In this document: positions 1-12,800 of the stretch, piece after piece
Layout of the letters: every line of letters starts with the position of its first letter
Position numbering within the stretch: position 1 is the stretch's first letter
Assembly (NCBI GenBank): GCA_019614645.1
Contig: JABWDB010000002.1
Span: 15,413,501-15,477,500, forward strand
Reading direction: 5' to 3'
Length of the DNA stretch: 64,000 bases
Source: Stratiolaelaps scimitus
Taxonomy: Eukaryota; Arthropoda; Arachnida; Mesostigmata; Laelapidae
Notes under the pieces: model-generated
The model's input: only the letters and a program-made list of their open reading frames with translations
What the model was told of the DNA's origin: nothing
Databases searched by the model: none
Made by a program: the position numbers and the translations under genes

Positions 1-3000
1 TAGTCACAAGTATTAAATGTAGCGTGCGAATGTTTTTTTTAATATCGTCGACTATTTATCAGAAATGATCCAATGCTCAGAAGGAAATTTAACTTAATCT
101 GACATCGGCCCTTGTCAAGGCGCTGGTTGAAGGCCGTCAACCATCGTACGAATGGTGGAGTTCACAGCCATCCATAATTTATCTAGAACGCACGTTTCAA
201 CAGTCGCTCCTTCTGGTGTGAAGCAGGGCCGAGGTGTTCCGATTCGATGAGATGTGGATTAAGCGGCTGGTGCTGGGATGTGCACACCAGGAGGGTCGTC
301 ACTTCTAGCCGCGAATCCACGAATCTGCGAACGAAACGAATCGGCCGATTTCATTAGGATTTCCATTAACAACTGTTGTTATTTCGTAATTGTCGAGACA
401 GGAGTGCATTACGAAGGCAAATTAGAAATACAGTTGAATCTCTACCCCAAATGACGATTCGAGTTCCTAAACACCTGAGTTTTGTGTCACTCTGACGTGA
501 TGATGAGCATTGTAACACGCATCAATATTGCGCGTTTTTTTTTCATGAACCCGTTGTGCCGATAGCCCTAGAAACCAATAGTGCCTCTACTGAGCAGCTG
601 ATGATCCGTTTTTACAGGGAGCGAAATCTGCTGACGGTCACAAACAATCGGGAAATCAGTAATTTCAACATGGGCCGGTCGTAAGGTGATGCTCAAACTG
701 GCTCTCGCTGTGGGAATTCGTTAAAAACATAGTTAGCATGCCGAGTATGGTGTCTCTAGAAACAGCATCTGTAAACCCCTGCTTAGTGGTGTGTTTGAAT
801 ATTGCAACGATCTGTAGATGGCTAAAAGGTAACTCGTTGTGAGCATTCTGGAAATAAAGATCATATAGTGTTAACGTCTGATGCGATGTTACGTTGTGGC
901 GGGTAAGCACTATATAACCTATGTGTATTCATTTTACTAACCGTGTGTGAATCCGAGAGCGGATTTAGTAGCGGATCTAGTAGTTTTATGAGAACTCAAA
1001 TTTATTTGGCAAGATCATCTGGTCTCACTGACAGGGGATCATCCTGGAGTCTCGTGACAGCTCACGAGCGTGGGATATTACCTACTCTGGTGTGGCGGCA
1101 GTGAAATTTAGCCGCAGTCATGTTCTACTAGGCGGAAGGAGGCCTCGGCTGTTCTAACCGCAAGCACAGCCTATAATACTAGCTTTTTGTTCACGGGATG
1201 GGCCGAGCAATGTGAACTCTGAAGTAACCACACCCAGTGTCTCTCCCTCTAGCTTCTTCACCGCAACGTGTATTGGAATAGCGACCGTGCAAAAGGCAAG
1301 GACAAGCCAATAACTGAGCTGACAAGGTAGCAATGGTACCAGTGCTGTGATTCGGCCGTATCAAATTCACGACTTCGCTGAATACTTCTGTGACTATACA
1401 CTGAAGCATTTTGTCAGGTCGAACCTGTCGTGTCAAATTAATGGTACATTTTCCGAGTGTCCTTTTTCCCCTTAGCCCGCTTGAGGAGCAATCCAGAAAC
1501 GCTGCTCGTCGATTGGTTCTGGCAGGATAGCAGGTCCGAGAAGCGAAGACTGTGTACTTGCCAGTGATTTAGCCAGCGAAGGTCATTCCACATGTACTGC
1601 ACGCCACCTCAAGAGGAACCAAGACAGTCTGCTCCGTTGCTGGAAGTGCGTGACCAAACCCATCGTACGCACCTTAGACTTAACTAACGAACGCGTCGTT
1701 CTCCGCTATGATGGTGATGGCGTTTTGTAATCAGTGTAGCAGTATTGAACGTAGATGTGGTTTTTAATCAGTCTGTTCAAATCAATTCCAAGTTTAGTTC
1801 AGCAGAGAATGGTGAACGGGCAACACCGAAAGTGTGCCCTTGTCGAGTTCCGTAGAGAGATCGAGAAACTTTGGCAGTAGTTTGTATTATGATTATTAGT
1901 ACTGTTATCACAGTGAGATACATTGTGCTAGCGATGGAAATGTTACAATGTTGCACTGATGCCGAGTACGTATCAGACGGGAGTGTACATGCGTCCGGTA
2001 CAAAACAGCATCATCGTCGAATTGATCGTCCGGAGGTAAAACGAGAAGAATAAAGCACAATCGAAGCTAATGCTGACGGATCGGCATTTCCGAATCAGCG
2101 AGTACAGGACAGCTTGAATTTGTGTTACCGCTTTGTCGTGGTTCTCTTCTCGATAAATTCGCATTCTGTGGTCAATGGGGAGGAATAGATTGCATTATAT
2201 ATCCAAACTATTGTCTCGTGTGAGTATTACACTAATACACTAAGCAGTTCTCACATTTTCGAGATAACTAGTAACAGACTTTGTTCACCGCACTCTTGAC
2301 GACTCGGGTGCACAACCGCTGATAAAACAGATTTACTGTCGATTCTGATGGCGTTCATGTTCGGCCGTGTTTGGGCTCCGCGTGAGACAAGTCTCGTTGA
2401 TGCCGCTATGCCAATGCTGTGGGTCAGACAGCGCACTGTACTCCCTTGGAAAGGGATCAACGTCGGCCTTGAAGCGTCCAGCTATGCCCTATTTTGTGCA
2501 GTCGAAGCCTTACTGAAGGTTGGTGTCAAAGGACAAAAGTCATACCCCGCCGAAATGTTGTCCTAGTCAGTCGTCGGACGCAAGTAGTAATTCTCCAACC
2601 GTGAAACTTCCACAAGGACGAGGAACGTCACATATCGAAATCGTTCGTGAATATCTAGTGGAGTGGACATCCCGTTGGATTTCCCTTCCTGAGATATCGA
2701 TGTGCGCTATCGTCGCCCGCCCTCAGCAATCGCGTCTTAGTTAAATCGTCGCATTGCCGACTGCTCTCGGAGAATGCTGGAGCGGCATTATCTCGATGCG
2801 ATATCTGGAAAATTGCCAATTAAGACAGCGAAGACTGCTCCCATCCTATCAATGATTATCAACGTCTCTTCTCTATTGAACGAAACGAAAGGAAGCTTTT
2901 ACCGATCTCTCTCGGGGGGCTGTGTTTCGAGGATGTCGAGAAAAAATCGACGGATCCAGCCGAGACCCGCGGTTCGATGTGGGCGCTGTCTATTCAGTTC

Positions 3001-4650
3001 TACTGCGCACGTGTTCGAGGGGCGGGAGAGGCGAGCAAATAAAAAAAAAGACGAATTCTGCTCGAATTCGAATTCAAAGTGTTACACTAATACATTGGCA
3101 GTAACGGAATAGCTGGGTAGCACACTGAATTGAAGACCACGGTGCGTCAAACGCGGCGGGTGATTTTAAGGCGGACTTTGCGCACTACGGACGTTGTGGG
3201 CAAAGATACCAAATTACATTAAAGACGAAATTGAGACTAATTTAGAAATTTAAAAATGGAGGCTAATTTATTTTAAATACTCCTCATGGTCAGTGTCGTC
3301 GTATCTATTATTCTGTTCTACAGTGGCCTTGTTTCGCGTTTATTTCACGCGTTCGTATGGTTGATGTTCCATAGTGGAACATTTTTATTCATAAACCCAC
3401 CCATACGCACACACACACACACCGAGTTATTCATTTCATAATCGTCTCTACAAAATTTTACAGTACTAACCAAGATAACACCTCATAGGGGCTCAGGGCC
3501 GTATGTTGAAATAGCGCCGCATGATTTAGCATAGACAGATAAGAACGACATGAGCAGCAGCAGCAGCAGCATCATAAACTGATTGCATTTCCCATTGGTA
3601 ACTGTAAGTTAACTACTATTTCCCAATGACACAGCAACACGCTCTGATCAGCCTGCATTTCATTTCCACGATCCAAGCGCTAAGTCCTGACCGTAGTAGT
3701 ATTTTTGATAGATTTCATACAACCTCTATCGTGATTTGTTTTACTTTAGATGAGTTGGTGTCTGGGAAAGTTCTTCCGTTTTAGCGGTTCTCTGCAGTCA
3801 GCCTGCTGAGCTGAAGTGATTGGCCCATTTGGTCCAGATGTGATTTCCTCTGATAGCAACCCCCCGTTTCCCCCAAATCGCCGAGGCACTCCCTCTCATA
3901 TTTGTTCCCTTGGCGCCGCCAAGTCTGTTCTAGCACAGCTAGTCACTAACTCACACGAGAACGGCTCCGCTCATTAAGTAAATCTTGAACAGCTGTTTCG
4001 CAAAAATTTGTTCACTGGTGCCATCCAAGTGAAGACTATGAATGAAACAAAGAAACCGGACGATTTGGATAACAAACAAAGAGAAGAAAAGCGTCTGGGG
4101 ATAAAAAAAAAAAAGATCATTAGTGAACATCACTATCCTTCGCCTATTTTTGTTGCTGTAAACAAACCTACGTAGCCACATCCGTCTATAAATTTTCTGA
4201 GTGCAATGAAGCGTGCAAAGGACATATTTAGAAAGGGTATAATATAAGCACTTGTTTGTAGGATTTCTTACATAGTGTTTTAGCCGTGCATCTTCCCTGT
4301 ATAGGATTCTGAGAACTACATTTGAAATAGAAACCTGTGTGCATTAGAGCGTAACGGCAACATACGTGGTCAAGGTAGCTGATAAAACGGAACATATTCT
4401 GGTGAAAGTTTTTGTTTGTCATTACTTAGAGCAATGCTCAAAGCTTTCACATCGGTAAAATAGTATGCTCGACCTTTCACACGTACACACACACACACAT
4501 CTGTCGCAAACATCATCATATATTTGTATATATATAGAGTGATACGTTTCACGCTGTCATGGCGCATGCAACCGGTCGCCTTCATCATCTACCGAAGGGC
4601 AAGGAATTCCCGTATGTTCCATCCTCTATAAACCCCGTATCGATTATACG
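1..4650. other. Non-coding stretch, no gene seen
   Basis: AT-moderate DNA with only short open frames that are at chance length. It holds a (CA)n tract at about 3408-3421, a (CAG)6 tract at 3553-3570, a second CA tract at about 4484-4499 and a 6-bp dyad around 3366-3380. A plus-strand frame at 2348-2566 and its neighbours were read and match no family. The region could be intergenic or intronic. Confidence 0.6.
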
Positions 4651-4653
4651 AGT

Positions 4654-5067
4654 ATGAAAATCCCAGTGGAATCAGAACAGTGCTGTACAGCCTTAAAAAG
4701 GGTTTCTTATCCATTTCAGTCTTCCTCTACAGCCGTTTCCTGTTTTCAAGTGGCACTGCACAATCTCGACGGCGTCAGCGGCGGCAGGGGCTACGGCGGT
4801 GCAACGCTGACGGCAGCTCCAACTTCAGCTGAAACCGGCCAACCGCCGCACTCACCCAATATCGTCGTCAAGAAGGTTCGCTCAGTAGAATTCGTATCCT
4901 CCCCGGCAACTCGCTCTCTCTTTCTCTCTAGGTATTCCCCTTACCACGGGCCCCCAGCAACGTCTCAAGGTAGTGCCCTCTGGAGCTCTCAGCATCGCGC
5001 CATCCCCTACGAGCTATCCCTAAACTCCGGCTGCGCAGCCAGCGACGTATTGGACGACAGCGAGTAG
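4654..5067 (+). CDS. Possible coding exon(s), product unknown
   Basis: Open plus-strand frame of 137 codons that does not match any family I know. Good splice acceptors lie inside it: a pyrimidine-rich run ending in AG at 4731-4732, and another ending in AG at 4930-4931. Between about 4733 and 4875 the codons end mostly in G or C and encode a Gly/Ala/Pro-rich peptide (for example SGGRGYGGATL). A weak donor at 4876 and the acceptor at 4931 would define a 56-nt intron, followed by a 38-nt exon (4932-4969) with a good donor, CAAG|GTAGTG. Alternatively the frame is unspliced or meaningless, because GC-rich DNA here is poor in stops on both strands. I see coding-like texture but cannot name a protein. 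Confidence 0.3.
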   Translation: MKIPVESEQCCTALKRVSYPFQSSSTAVSCFQVALHNLDGVSGGRGYGGATLTAAPTSAETGQPPHSPNIVVKKVRSVEFVSSPATRSLFLSRYSPYHGPPATSQGSALWSSQHRAIPYELSLNSGCAASDVLDDSE

Positions 5068-5069
5068 GC

Positions 5070-6840
5070 AGACGTATGCAAAATGGCAAGGCAGGCTACC
5101 CTTGGCCCCTCTGTGCAGCCCTCGTTCTGCGAATGGGAGGAGCGGAGGTGAACGAGCTGTCAGCGATCTTCGCCTGGTGCGCTGCGCCTTCTGCGTCCGT
5201 GCGGCCCTACATTCCGACTGAGTTGCACTCGTGGCCGAGCGTGGCGGATCGCACCCCCAGACCTTTTTCAGGGCAAGGACTGCTTTTTCGGGCAAAGAGC
5301 AGAGGGGAAGAACGGACGGCCTCTCTCTCTCTTTCTCTCTTACTGTATGCGGGAGATCGCAATGGGCCGAGGAAGAGAGGGAAGCATTGGGGTTCCAGGG
5401 GTTGGTTCAAACCCCCTGTCGAAGCACCAGCAGCAGCAACCGCCACCATGGCCGTCGCCACCACCGAGCGTCGGAAAGGCCGGGACTTTTTCTTTCTGTG
5501 CCGCGGGCAGCGACACGAGATACGAGAGCGAGAGAGAGAGAGAGAGAGAATATGACGGAACGTGCGCGAGAGAAGAATGAAGGAGGAGCGAGAGAGAGAG
5601 ATCAAGAAAAGAAGCGGGCGATGGCCCGTTCGGAGCCGCGGGGAATTGGGAGCGAGCCGGCTGCCCCACTCGAAGCGGACGGCGGATTGCTGCAACGGAA
5701 AGACGGCCGGTTCTGACTATTGAAGCAGGCGCGTTTGCACACACCTGCTGCTCCGAAGACAACGCTGGCCGCCAGACGCGGGGGCAGAGCGCCTGCCCAC
5801 CCAGCCATTTCCCCCTTCCAGCGTCATGACTAGTATTGTACTACACTACGCTGCGAGATTTACAGGGACGAATCGAACGGTGCGGCTTCCACCGAAAAGA
5901 CCACCCAGAGAACGGCCCCGATCAGCTGATCGGGCGAACGGCTGACACCTGTCATCCGCAGCGACGACGGTGGCAGCGGCGGGGAATCGGTGCAGCGCGA
6001 GGCTCGGTATTGTAAGCGTCACGAGATCGCGGCTGAAGAGGAAAAGGCGTAAGAGGAAATCGTCCGACCAACCGGCCAACGGCGGCACGGCTTGAATGCC
6101 CAGTCTCTCCCAACGGCGCCATCTGCTACCGGTGAAGACTTGAGTTCTATTACACACACTCACGGTTACCCACATCCGCGTACATATCGAGGCACAGGTC
6201 TTAGTATCCGCAGGCACTGCGGCCGTACAGCGCTGCCACGGCAGCTTCAGCAGTTCCAACCTGAGGCCGTTCTCTCCTCCAGTTTGTTCCGCATCGCACA
6301 CTGGCGCCACAAAGTACTCGATCTACTCGTGTGTACGCCAACGAGCACATGCTGTGCATAATATCCAAGGAGTAACGGGGCGTGCGCTCTCTCTCTCTCT
6401 CGCGAGCGTCCCAATTTGATTTCCGAACACTTTCCCCGTCGATTCAACGGCGGCGGCGGTGGTGGTGGCTGCTGCCGCGAAAGAGATTTCCCCTGCTCGT
6501 CCCGCAGTCTTCCATTGCTATAACATTCTTTCAGTCTCTTTCCAGTCCCTCGATGTTCGGCTGTTCGGAAAAGATCACTTATTCCGAACAGCGCCAAGGG
6601 TAGTGCTGTATTGGCGCACCAAGCGTGTAGTGATTGCTCCCTTGAGTGTGATTTGCTGGGAGGAGTTTCCCCAACGGGGTGGGCAAGGAATTCGAATTGA
6701 AGAAGACGCGCGACTGCGACTGAGCATTTGCGGACCTGTTGGATTGGCATATTTTTTTCTCCCGATTGTTTAGATCAAGGCCGATTTCGAGGAGGAAGAG
6801 ATCGGGGGTTGGGGCAACTGCAGTGGGAGCCTATATACAG
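5070..6840. other. GC-rich GA-tract island, possible leader or promoter DNA
   Basis: This stretch is markedly richer in GC than its surroundings and carries (GA)n at 5530-5549, further GA-rich DNA to 5610 and (CT)n at 6386-6401. Open frames of 90-167 codons exist in several frames on both strands at once, and none matches a family. That pattern is expected from stop-poor GC- and purine-rich DNA rather than from a gene. Such islands in arthropods often mark promoters or 5' UTRs, which fits the donor found just downstream, but this is inference. Confidence 0.4.
5530..5549. repeat. (GA)n microsatellite
   Basis: About ten GA units, continuing as a looser GA-rich tract to around 5610. Confidence 0.9.
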
Positions 6841-6854
6841 GTAGAAAGTCAAGC

Positions 6855-6877
6855 GAGAGAGAGAGAGAGAGAGAGAG
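6855..6877. repeat. (GA)n microsatellite
   Basis: About eleven GA units, some 45 bases upstream of the ATG and donor at 6923-6937. Confidence 0.9.
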
Positions 6878-6922
6878 GGAACTTGCATTGTGTGCGTCGT
6901 TTATGACGCGGTGGAGATCAGC

Positions 6923-6937
6923 ATGTGGACGGTGAGT
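6923..6937 (+). promoter_or_regulatory. Possible short first coding exon with strong splice donor
   Basis: An ATG at 6923 is followed after three codons (M-W-T) by GTGAGT at 6932-6937, a near-ideal splice donor. Upstream are a TATA-like run at about 6832-6838 and the (GA)n tract. The layout resembles a 5' UTR plus a very short first coding segment before a long intron. No downstream exon was identified, so the gene remains unknown. Transcript data would settle it. Confidence 0.3.
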
Positions 6938-6981
6938 AGGGACGTGGTGATATTGGCCAGATATAGTAACACAATGAGCTG

Positions 6982-6999
6982 TTATTATTATTATTATTA
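6982..6999. repeat. (TTA)n microsatellite
   Basis: Six TTA units. Confidence 0.85.
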
Positions 7000-8960
7000 G
7001 TGATAGTCAAAAAATCAAGTCATTTTCAAGACACATTACTAAGCGTCATCTGGAAATCGAACCCCTTCCCCCCTCCCCATAGTGTAAGTGACAGTCTGGT
7101 GTCGTAGACAATACGTCATCACCCATGCCAATTGAAATGTGGTTTGTTTAGAAAAATAAACTGATGTTACCTGGAAATATCGACTGGCCAACGGGTGTTT
7201 TCCGTCAAGTGTGGTCAATTACACAGTGGAATTATCATGCAGTGCATGTGTGAGACATCTTATTCGAGTTGTTGCTGCTAAGAAGTTGCTCGTACTTTTT
7301 CACCTCGAGACAGTGTCCTATGCGACATGCGCGTTCAGACGATAGACGGGGGAGACCATAAAGTCCAGCAAAATCTTCTGAATGAAAAGTTCAGCTACAT
7401 CTTGTGGGAACTACCTTAGCTCGTTGGTGAAAACAACACGCTACGAAGAGTACGGAACTCGCATGAGCCAAGTACATGTGATGTCTAATCGGGAGGCACG
7501 GTCATTCGGGTCAGTGATTATACATACGAGTGAGTTATATTATACGGCTTCGGACCGACGGAAGCCAGGCTGGGTTCTATGTATAATTTAAACAAATTTT
7601 ATCTAGTAGCGATAGGAATTATGACATGTTACCATCTGAAATTGTAACTTCACTACTGACACAGATTCAAAAATAGATATTTTGAAACAATGACAACAAA
7701 TCTATTGCACGTAAGTCACGACCGTTATCTGAGGTGAACATCACGACATTTTACCATTACACTTAATATGATACTATACTATTATATATGATGAAACGGC
7801 TTGAAAAATAGTAAGTTCACCTGAAGGTGGATATGACTAATATTAAATCAGGGTCAAATCAAACGTTTCCCCATTGACGTACAGCAGGGGGCAGCCACTG
7901 GAGGTTTGAAGCTAGCAGACACCATAATTTCATCGATTAAATCGCACAATCCTCTCACTCCGCCTGCAAATTTTTGCGGATTAAGATCAAATATAATCAC
8001 ACAGTAAATGAATCTATATTTTCCCTCTTCGTTGGTGTAATGGCGTGAAGGCAAACGTGTACAGCGAGCACTACGATAGGACACCCGGGAAATCCTACTG
8101 AGTGACGTGACCATTAAAACCTTCACCAGCTTACATATTATAGATATTTAATCTAGATTGGCAGGGCCCGAACCCCGATGGTACTCCAAGGTGTAGCGGA
8201 GAAATCGATAATTACGTTTAGGTGGGCAAAGTGAATTTTCATTTGGCGACGGCAGCTGCGGCTGCTATCCCCGCGTGCACCTTCGTTTCAGATTGAATTT
8301 ATCGTTAACGCCATTTGATTCGTAGATTAGTCAGGATCGTTTTCGTTGATCGAGCTCAGCCGCTGTAAGCGGTTCTTCCTGAAAGGCACGAAATTAACGG
8401 CCGTTTGTTATGACCGCTAAAATGAAGATTAATCCCACTTGGTACAGAGGAATACGACGACTGCCGGTACTGAGATGATTAAACATTGAGCTTTCTCACG
8501 AGTTGGTGAAAAGTGGCTGTGGATTGCCGGTTTCATTACACGGGAACTATCGACAATCGGCGTTTAGGCGTGGTCATAGGGAAGTAGTGAATGCCAAACG
8601 AGAGAAATCTCATTGGAGTTCTCGAAATCAAGCCGGGCACGGACCTGTCGACGGTCTGTTGTTCCACGAAAGGAATTGAAAGAAAGGCTTGGAAGACGCT
8701 GCAGGGTCAAGATGTGTGTTGAGAAGCTGGCAGAATCAGATGGGTGACAACGATTGGTCAGACTAAAATCACTATCTGATCACGATCTGAATTTTCGTGG
8801 CACATTTGGTTTGTCTGTCTGGCCGATATGTCACAGCAAAATCCGGTGAAATCCGTATTCATAGCCGAGCCGACACAGGCCCGTTTCGTCAGCGGTTAGA
8901 GCGGACAGCTGGCGGCACGCCTAGGCAGGTTTGCTGACGTCAGTGGATCGGCGTGGCGAG
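7000..8960. other. Non-coding stretch, no gene seen
   Basis: AT-rich DNA with only chance-length frames. A sequence resembling an RNA polymerase III B box lies on the minus strand near 7038-7060, without a tRNA fold. Around 8890-8910 there is a stretch like the A-box half of a tRNA (AGCGGTTAGAGCG), without a convincing T arm. Confidence 0.5.
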
Positions 8961-8963
8961 GGA

Positions 8964-9205
8964 GAAACCCACCCGGCATTGGATCGGGGTGGTGGGATGG
9001 ATCGGGGTGGTGGGAAGCTGGCTTTGGAGAGGGAAAGCTACGAATACCATGGACTGGGTATGTTGGACCATGGTGTACCGGTGGACTGGGTGTGACCCAG
9101 GTTGCTTAAAATTTCGAAGCATAAGTTTTCGCACACAACATGAACAGCGGGCGTTTCTGACGGAAAAACCCACCCGGCATTGTGTAGGCTAACGACGAAA
9201 AACCC
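8964..9205. repeat. Small repeat patch with 18-bp tandem unit
   Basis: Two adjacent copies of an 18-bp unit beginning GGATCGGGGTGGTGGG lie at 8981-9016. A second motif, AAACCCACCCGGCATTG, occurs at about 8965-8981 and again at 9166-9182, with a weaker partial copy (AAAACCCACTGG) near 9196-9207. The patch probably comes from local duplication. Its GC content is higher than that of the flanks. Confidence 0.7.
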
Positions 9206-9342
9206 ACTGGCTCCGTCGCTTACAAGAAAAAGCCAAGAAATCCTTTTCGGAAAGTTTATTTAAGCCAATCCTTTATAAACGTACTAGCAGACGAATCCAC
9301 CACACGAGCGTAACATCCTTGACGCTGTTAGCTGGTCGGCTC

Positions 9343-9816
9343 TCATTCAAATCCCTGGACAACCCATTGAGATGGAAACTCTGCAAGCCGCTGTAGGGCC
9401 CTAACCATATGGTCGTTCAGTAATCGGAGCCTCCTCCTCGGCCACCCCAAGGCGATCCAAGGGACTTCATCCCAAGTGAACGATTCCAGCCCCGTGTAGA
9501 GCTCGACGACGCCTTCGTTGTTAGTTCTTCCGTTCTTACTAGCGGCACTAGACCACCACAAGCCCGCTCTTCTTCATGGCGGGGTGACACGGCCGCGTCT
9601 CAAAGAAGCAGCTAGTTCAGAGGCAAGCCACTCTAGGACCAGCGCCTCCTCGTCGGAGCCTCCTCCTCGAAGCCGCAAACCTGCCTGCTGACCGGCTCTC
9701 CGCTGAAGTCTGAGGCAAATCGACACTCGGAGCCAAGTAACAAATATGTCCGAGGGAGCCCTTTTATATCTGGCGAAGCAGTTAAATCGAACAGGACACA
9801 GACAATTTCGATGCAA
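9343..9816 (-). pseudogene. Interrupted open frame, unknown product
   Basis: One reading frame on the minus strand runs from 9816 to 9343 and is broken only once, by a TGA at 9574-9576. The parts before and after the stop encode about 80 and 76 residues. The text looks protein-like (for example EEALVLEWLASELAASL before the break and LYTGLESFTWDEVPW after it), with amphipathic helical character, but I recognise no family. A 17-base direct repeat beginning TCGGAGCCTCC lies inside it at 9424-9440 and 9653-9669. It may be a decayed coding segment or a chance frame. A frame of this size with one stop is not rare in 64 kb. Confidence 0.2.
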
Positions 9817-9849
9817 GAGTTTCTGAGTGACTTTTCGATGCCTCCTATG

Positions 9850-12800
9850 AAATGTATCTATTCTCCAAGCAGAAACGAGGTTAGATGTTGCCTATTGTCA
9901 TAGTAAAAATGAGACCGCTCGTTCCATCGTCAAATATGCTACGTTTAGCCGTAAAACACAGGCAGAGTGAGTCTAATAGCCAAGTAGTTATATAATAACA
10001 GTACAGTAAATACACTTTATTATTTTGTAAGGAAACAAAGGTAAACAATTCACCACAATGTCACCCATAACAGGTAAGGCTCGTGTTATGGGTGACATTG
10101 TGGTGAATCCAAAGCAGATAATACAAACTTCATTTGTGCACCTCGGAGGAGCTCCTTGTCTCTGGGGAGCCTGATTAGATGACCGTGTTGAACCGATAAA
10201 TATAATAAGTCTCACGAATAGAAGTAAAGTTATCCAGTTTGCTATTATAGACGTTACACTATCTGATACATGATTGCTGTATCTAACATTCACTGATGTT
10301 GCAACTTCCAGATGACTCATGCTGTTGACTTGAGCTCATTCGTTGATTATCAACGTAGCACCTATCCAATGGATTGCTGTGTGCCGAAGTTTATTACCGC
10401 ACGTTAATGAATTTTAATGTAAAGTTTTCAATTTAGCTCGACTGTCCAGTGGAAAAATCAATTAAACGCAGTTTGCATTTTTCGATAGTCTTTTGTTTGG
10501 GTACATTTATCCATGCCTCTTAAGTCATCTCCGAATCTAGGTAACTCGAGTGAATTTGTGTATGGAATTTATGTGAACGGTTCTACGGTGGTGCCGACCG
10601 AGCAGCTGGACGAAAGCTTCTCCACGTGATAAGCGGCGCTTGTCGACACGAACCCGATAACTTCCGACGGTATTGAAAGATGACGATAGACATCACAGCG
10701 TGGAGCCTCATTCCATAACCTAACAATGATCAAGAATCAGCATTGCACCGGTTATCCGATCAAACGACAGTTGTTGCGTTATTTGTCGTAAGTTCTCACT
10801 CAACAAGTTCCATGGACCAATTCAAAATAGCAGCGAAGTTCCACCCCAGGCCGGACGTACTCTCCCGAAGCCTATGAGTAATGGCGTGAATTGCTAATTA
10901 TGATTAGACGAACAGTATGTTCAGTTAATAATCACAGAAATTGTTACATCTAACGACGTGAAATCGGTTTAAATCAAACGCAAAATGAAAACCTTGCCTA
11001 CGCATACAAGGTATTGATATGCCGAATGGAGACTGCAGCTGGCAGTTACTGCAAACTCCTTTTCTCGTTTGATCTAATCGCATTAGATAGACGCATACTA
11101 TCTAACTGGGTCGCCCAGCAACTTAGTGATCAGCTCTTCCCCGTCCCGTAATCGGACGACCGTACTGGCAGGGGTCCGAACGGAAGCAGTAAAACATCTG
11201 TGGCTGGGCGACTAAACAATGAGTGAAGTTTCGCGATAGTCGCCAGAGGGCAGTAAATAACAAGCATCTGATCTCTCGGTGAGCGCTAGCTGGCTGAGGC
11301 AACGGCGAGAGGCAGCGTTCTTCGTTATTTACTGTTACTGCTACACTGAAGAGGAACATGCGCAAAAACAACTGTCGTTACTTACGTCGTTGTGGTCCAA
11401 GTACAATATACATGTGTATATGTGTATATATATATATATATTTACGTACAATGTGAATGAAACGAGCCATTTGTGCCAGAAACATTTCCATTAGTCAGTC
11501 AGCTTACCCTCATGTCATTTCCGTACAATACAGCGTATAGTAATATTTCAATAATAATAATTAAAACAATATGGAAGGCAACAAAACAGCGCCGACGCTG
11601 TCGACTCACTCGGATGTCCAACCACAAACGCATATGCGTTCTTGCTCAACGCTAATGAGTAAATCTGTCATGTCGCGCCTCGTATTGATGCGCCGCCTCA
11701 CAAATCCTCACAAATACGCTGATGCCTACTGAAGGCTTTTCACTGTCCTACTGTTAGAATGCATTGCCGACGTTGCCTTCTAGAGCAGCCTAGGTGGAAT
11801 AACATGAGGGACGTATTAGTAAATACGCGCGCACTGGCGTATTCATATCTTGCACGCTATTGCTCTCAATAATTTGACTCTAGTCATAAGGCATGCTAAG
11901 AACTGTTTCTCTAGCTATTGTATGTTTTAAGATGCACAATCATAATCAATATTCAGCATGGAATAAAATGATTCTATACAGTAGTTCGATTCATTTGAGA
12001 CAAATCACTCCTCATGATGGGTAATGTGCATAAAAATGTTGGCGATTCTGGTTAAGGGAACACCCACCGTTCTGCTGTATATTGCGTTTCCGTAGTTTGA
12101 GGTGGGCTCGTCTGCGCAGCAAGGTGTCCAATCAGCAGAATTCTAATTACTGTAACGTCTTCTCATACAAACGGATAGTTTAGGCACAGGTCGAGAATTT
12201 GCGGAACAAAAAATGGACCAAAGTGAACCAATTCGTTCGCTAGCCACATATAGACACAGAGATAACGTGTTTAGGAGATGAAAGCTTCTTAGCTGTATTC
12301 CTTCCCTTTAGCCTTTATTATCTCGAGTTTCCAACATAGCCAACGTTTACTGATTCCTGTGGTAATCGCGGGTGGGTGTTATCGACAATGGGTGTTATTC
12401 ACTAGCTTAAACTCTGTTGTGGGGCTCGCCTTTGCCCAAGCGAGTGCAGAGGGTAAGCGGAATTAGGAACACCGAGCCTAGATGCATACACGAGTATTTG
12501 GTCGCATTGTACTACAGCTATTTCTGGTACTATTGTCACGCGCACGGCGTGGAATACGAGTGCGACCTCGACAATGCCTAATAGTAACAGTAAACATATT
12601 GCGGTCTTCCTGACAGCCAAACAAACCATTAAGCTCTAACGAAGAATCTAGTGATGATGCATGATGCATGATGAGATGCATGAACTACATATATATAATA
12701 TATAGGCTTTGATATTTGGCAACAAAAGCGCAATAGAAAAGCGCAAATCACTGTTCGTATGATGTAGAGCAGTCGAAACACACCAAGATTGGTCCATATA

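Noticed and set aside
2251..2744. Adjacent plus and minus frames around 2.3-2.7 kb
   Set aside because: Different frames, short, no splice sites that connect them.
3408..4499. CA repeats as regulatory elements
   Set aside because: Ordinary short microsatellites with no associated gene signal.
5207..5716. Open frames of 160 codons on both strands
   Set aside because: They run through (GA)n and GC-rich DNA in several frames at once and encode RERERE or SLSLSL text.
7030..7062. B-box-like GGTTCGATTTCC on minus
   Set aside because: No T stem pairs and no A box at the right distance, so not a tRNA.
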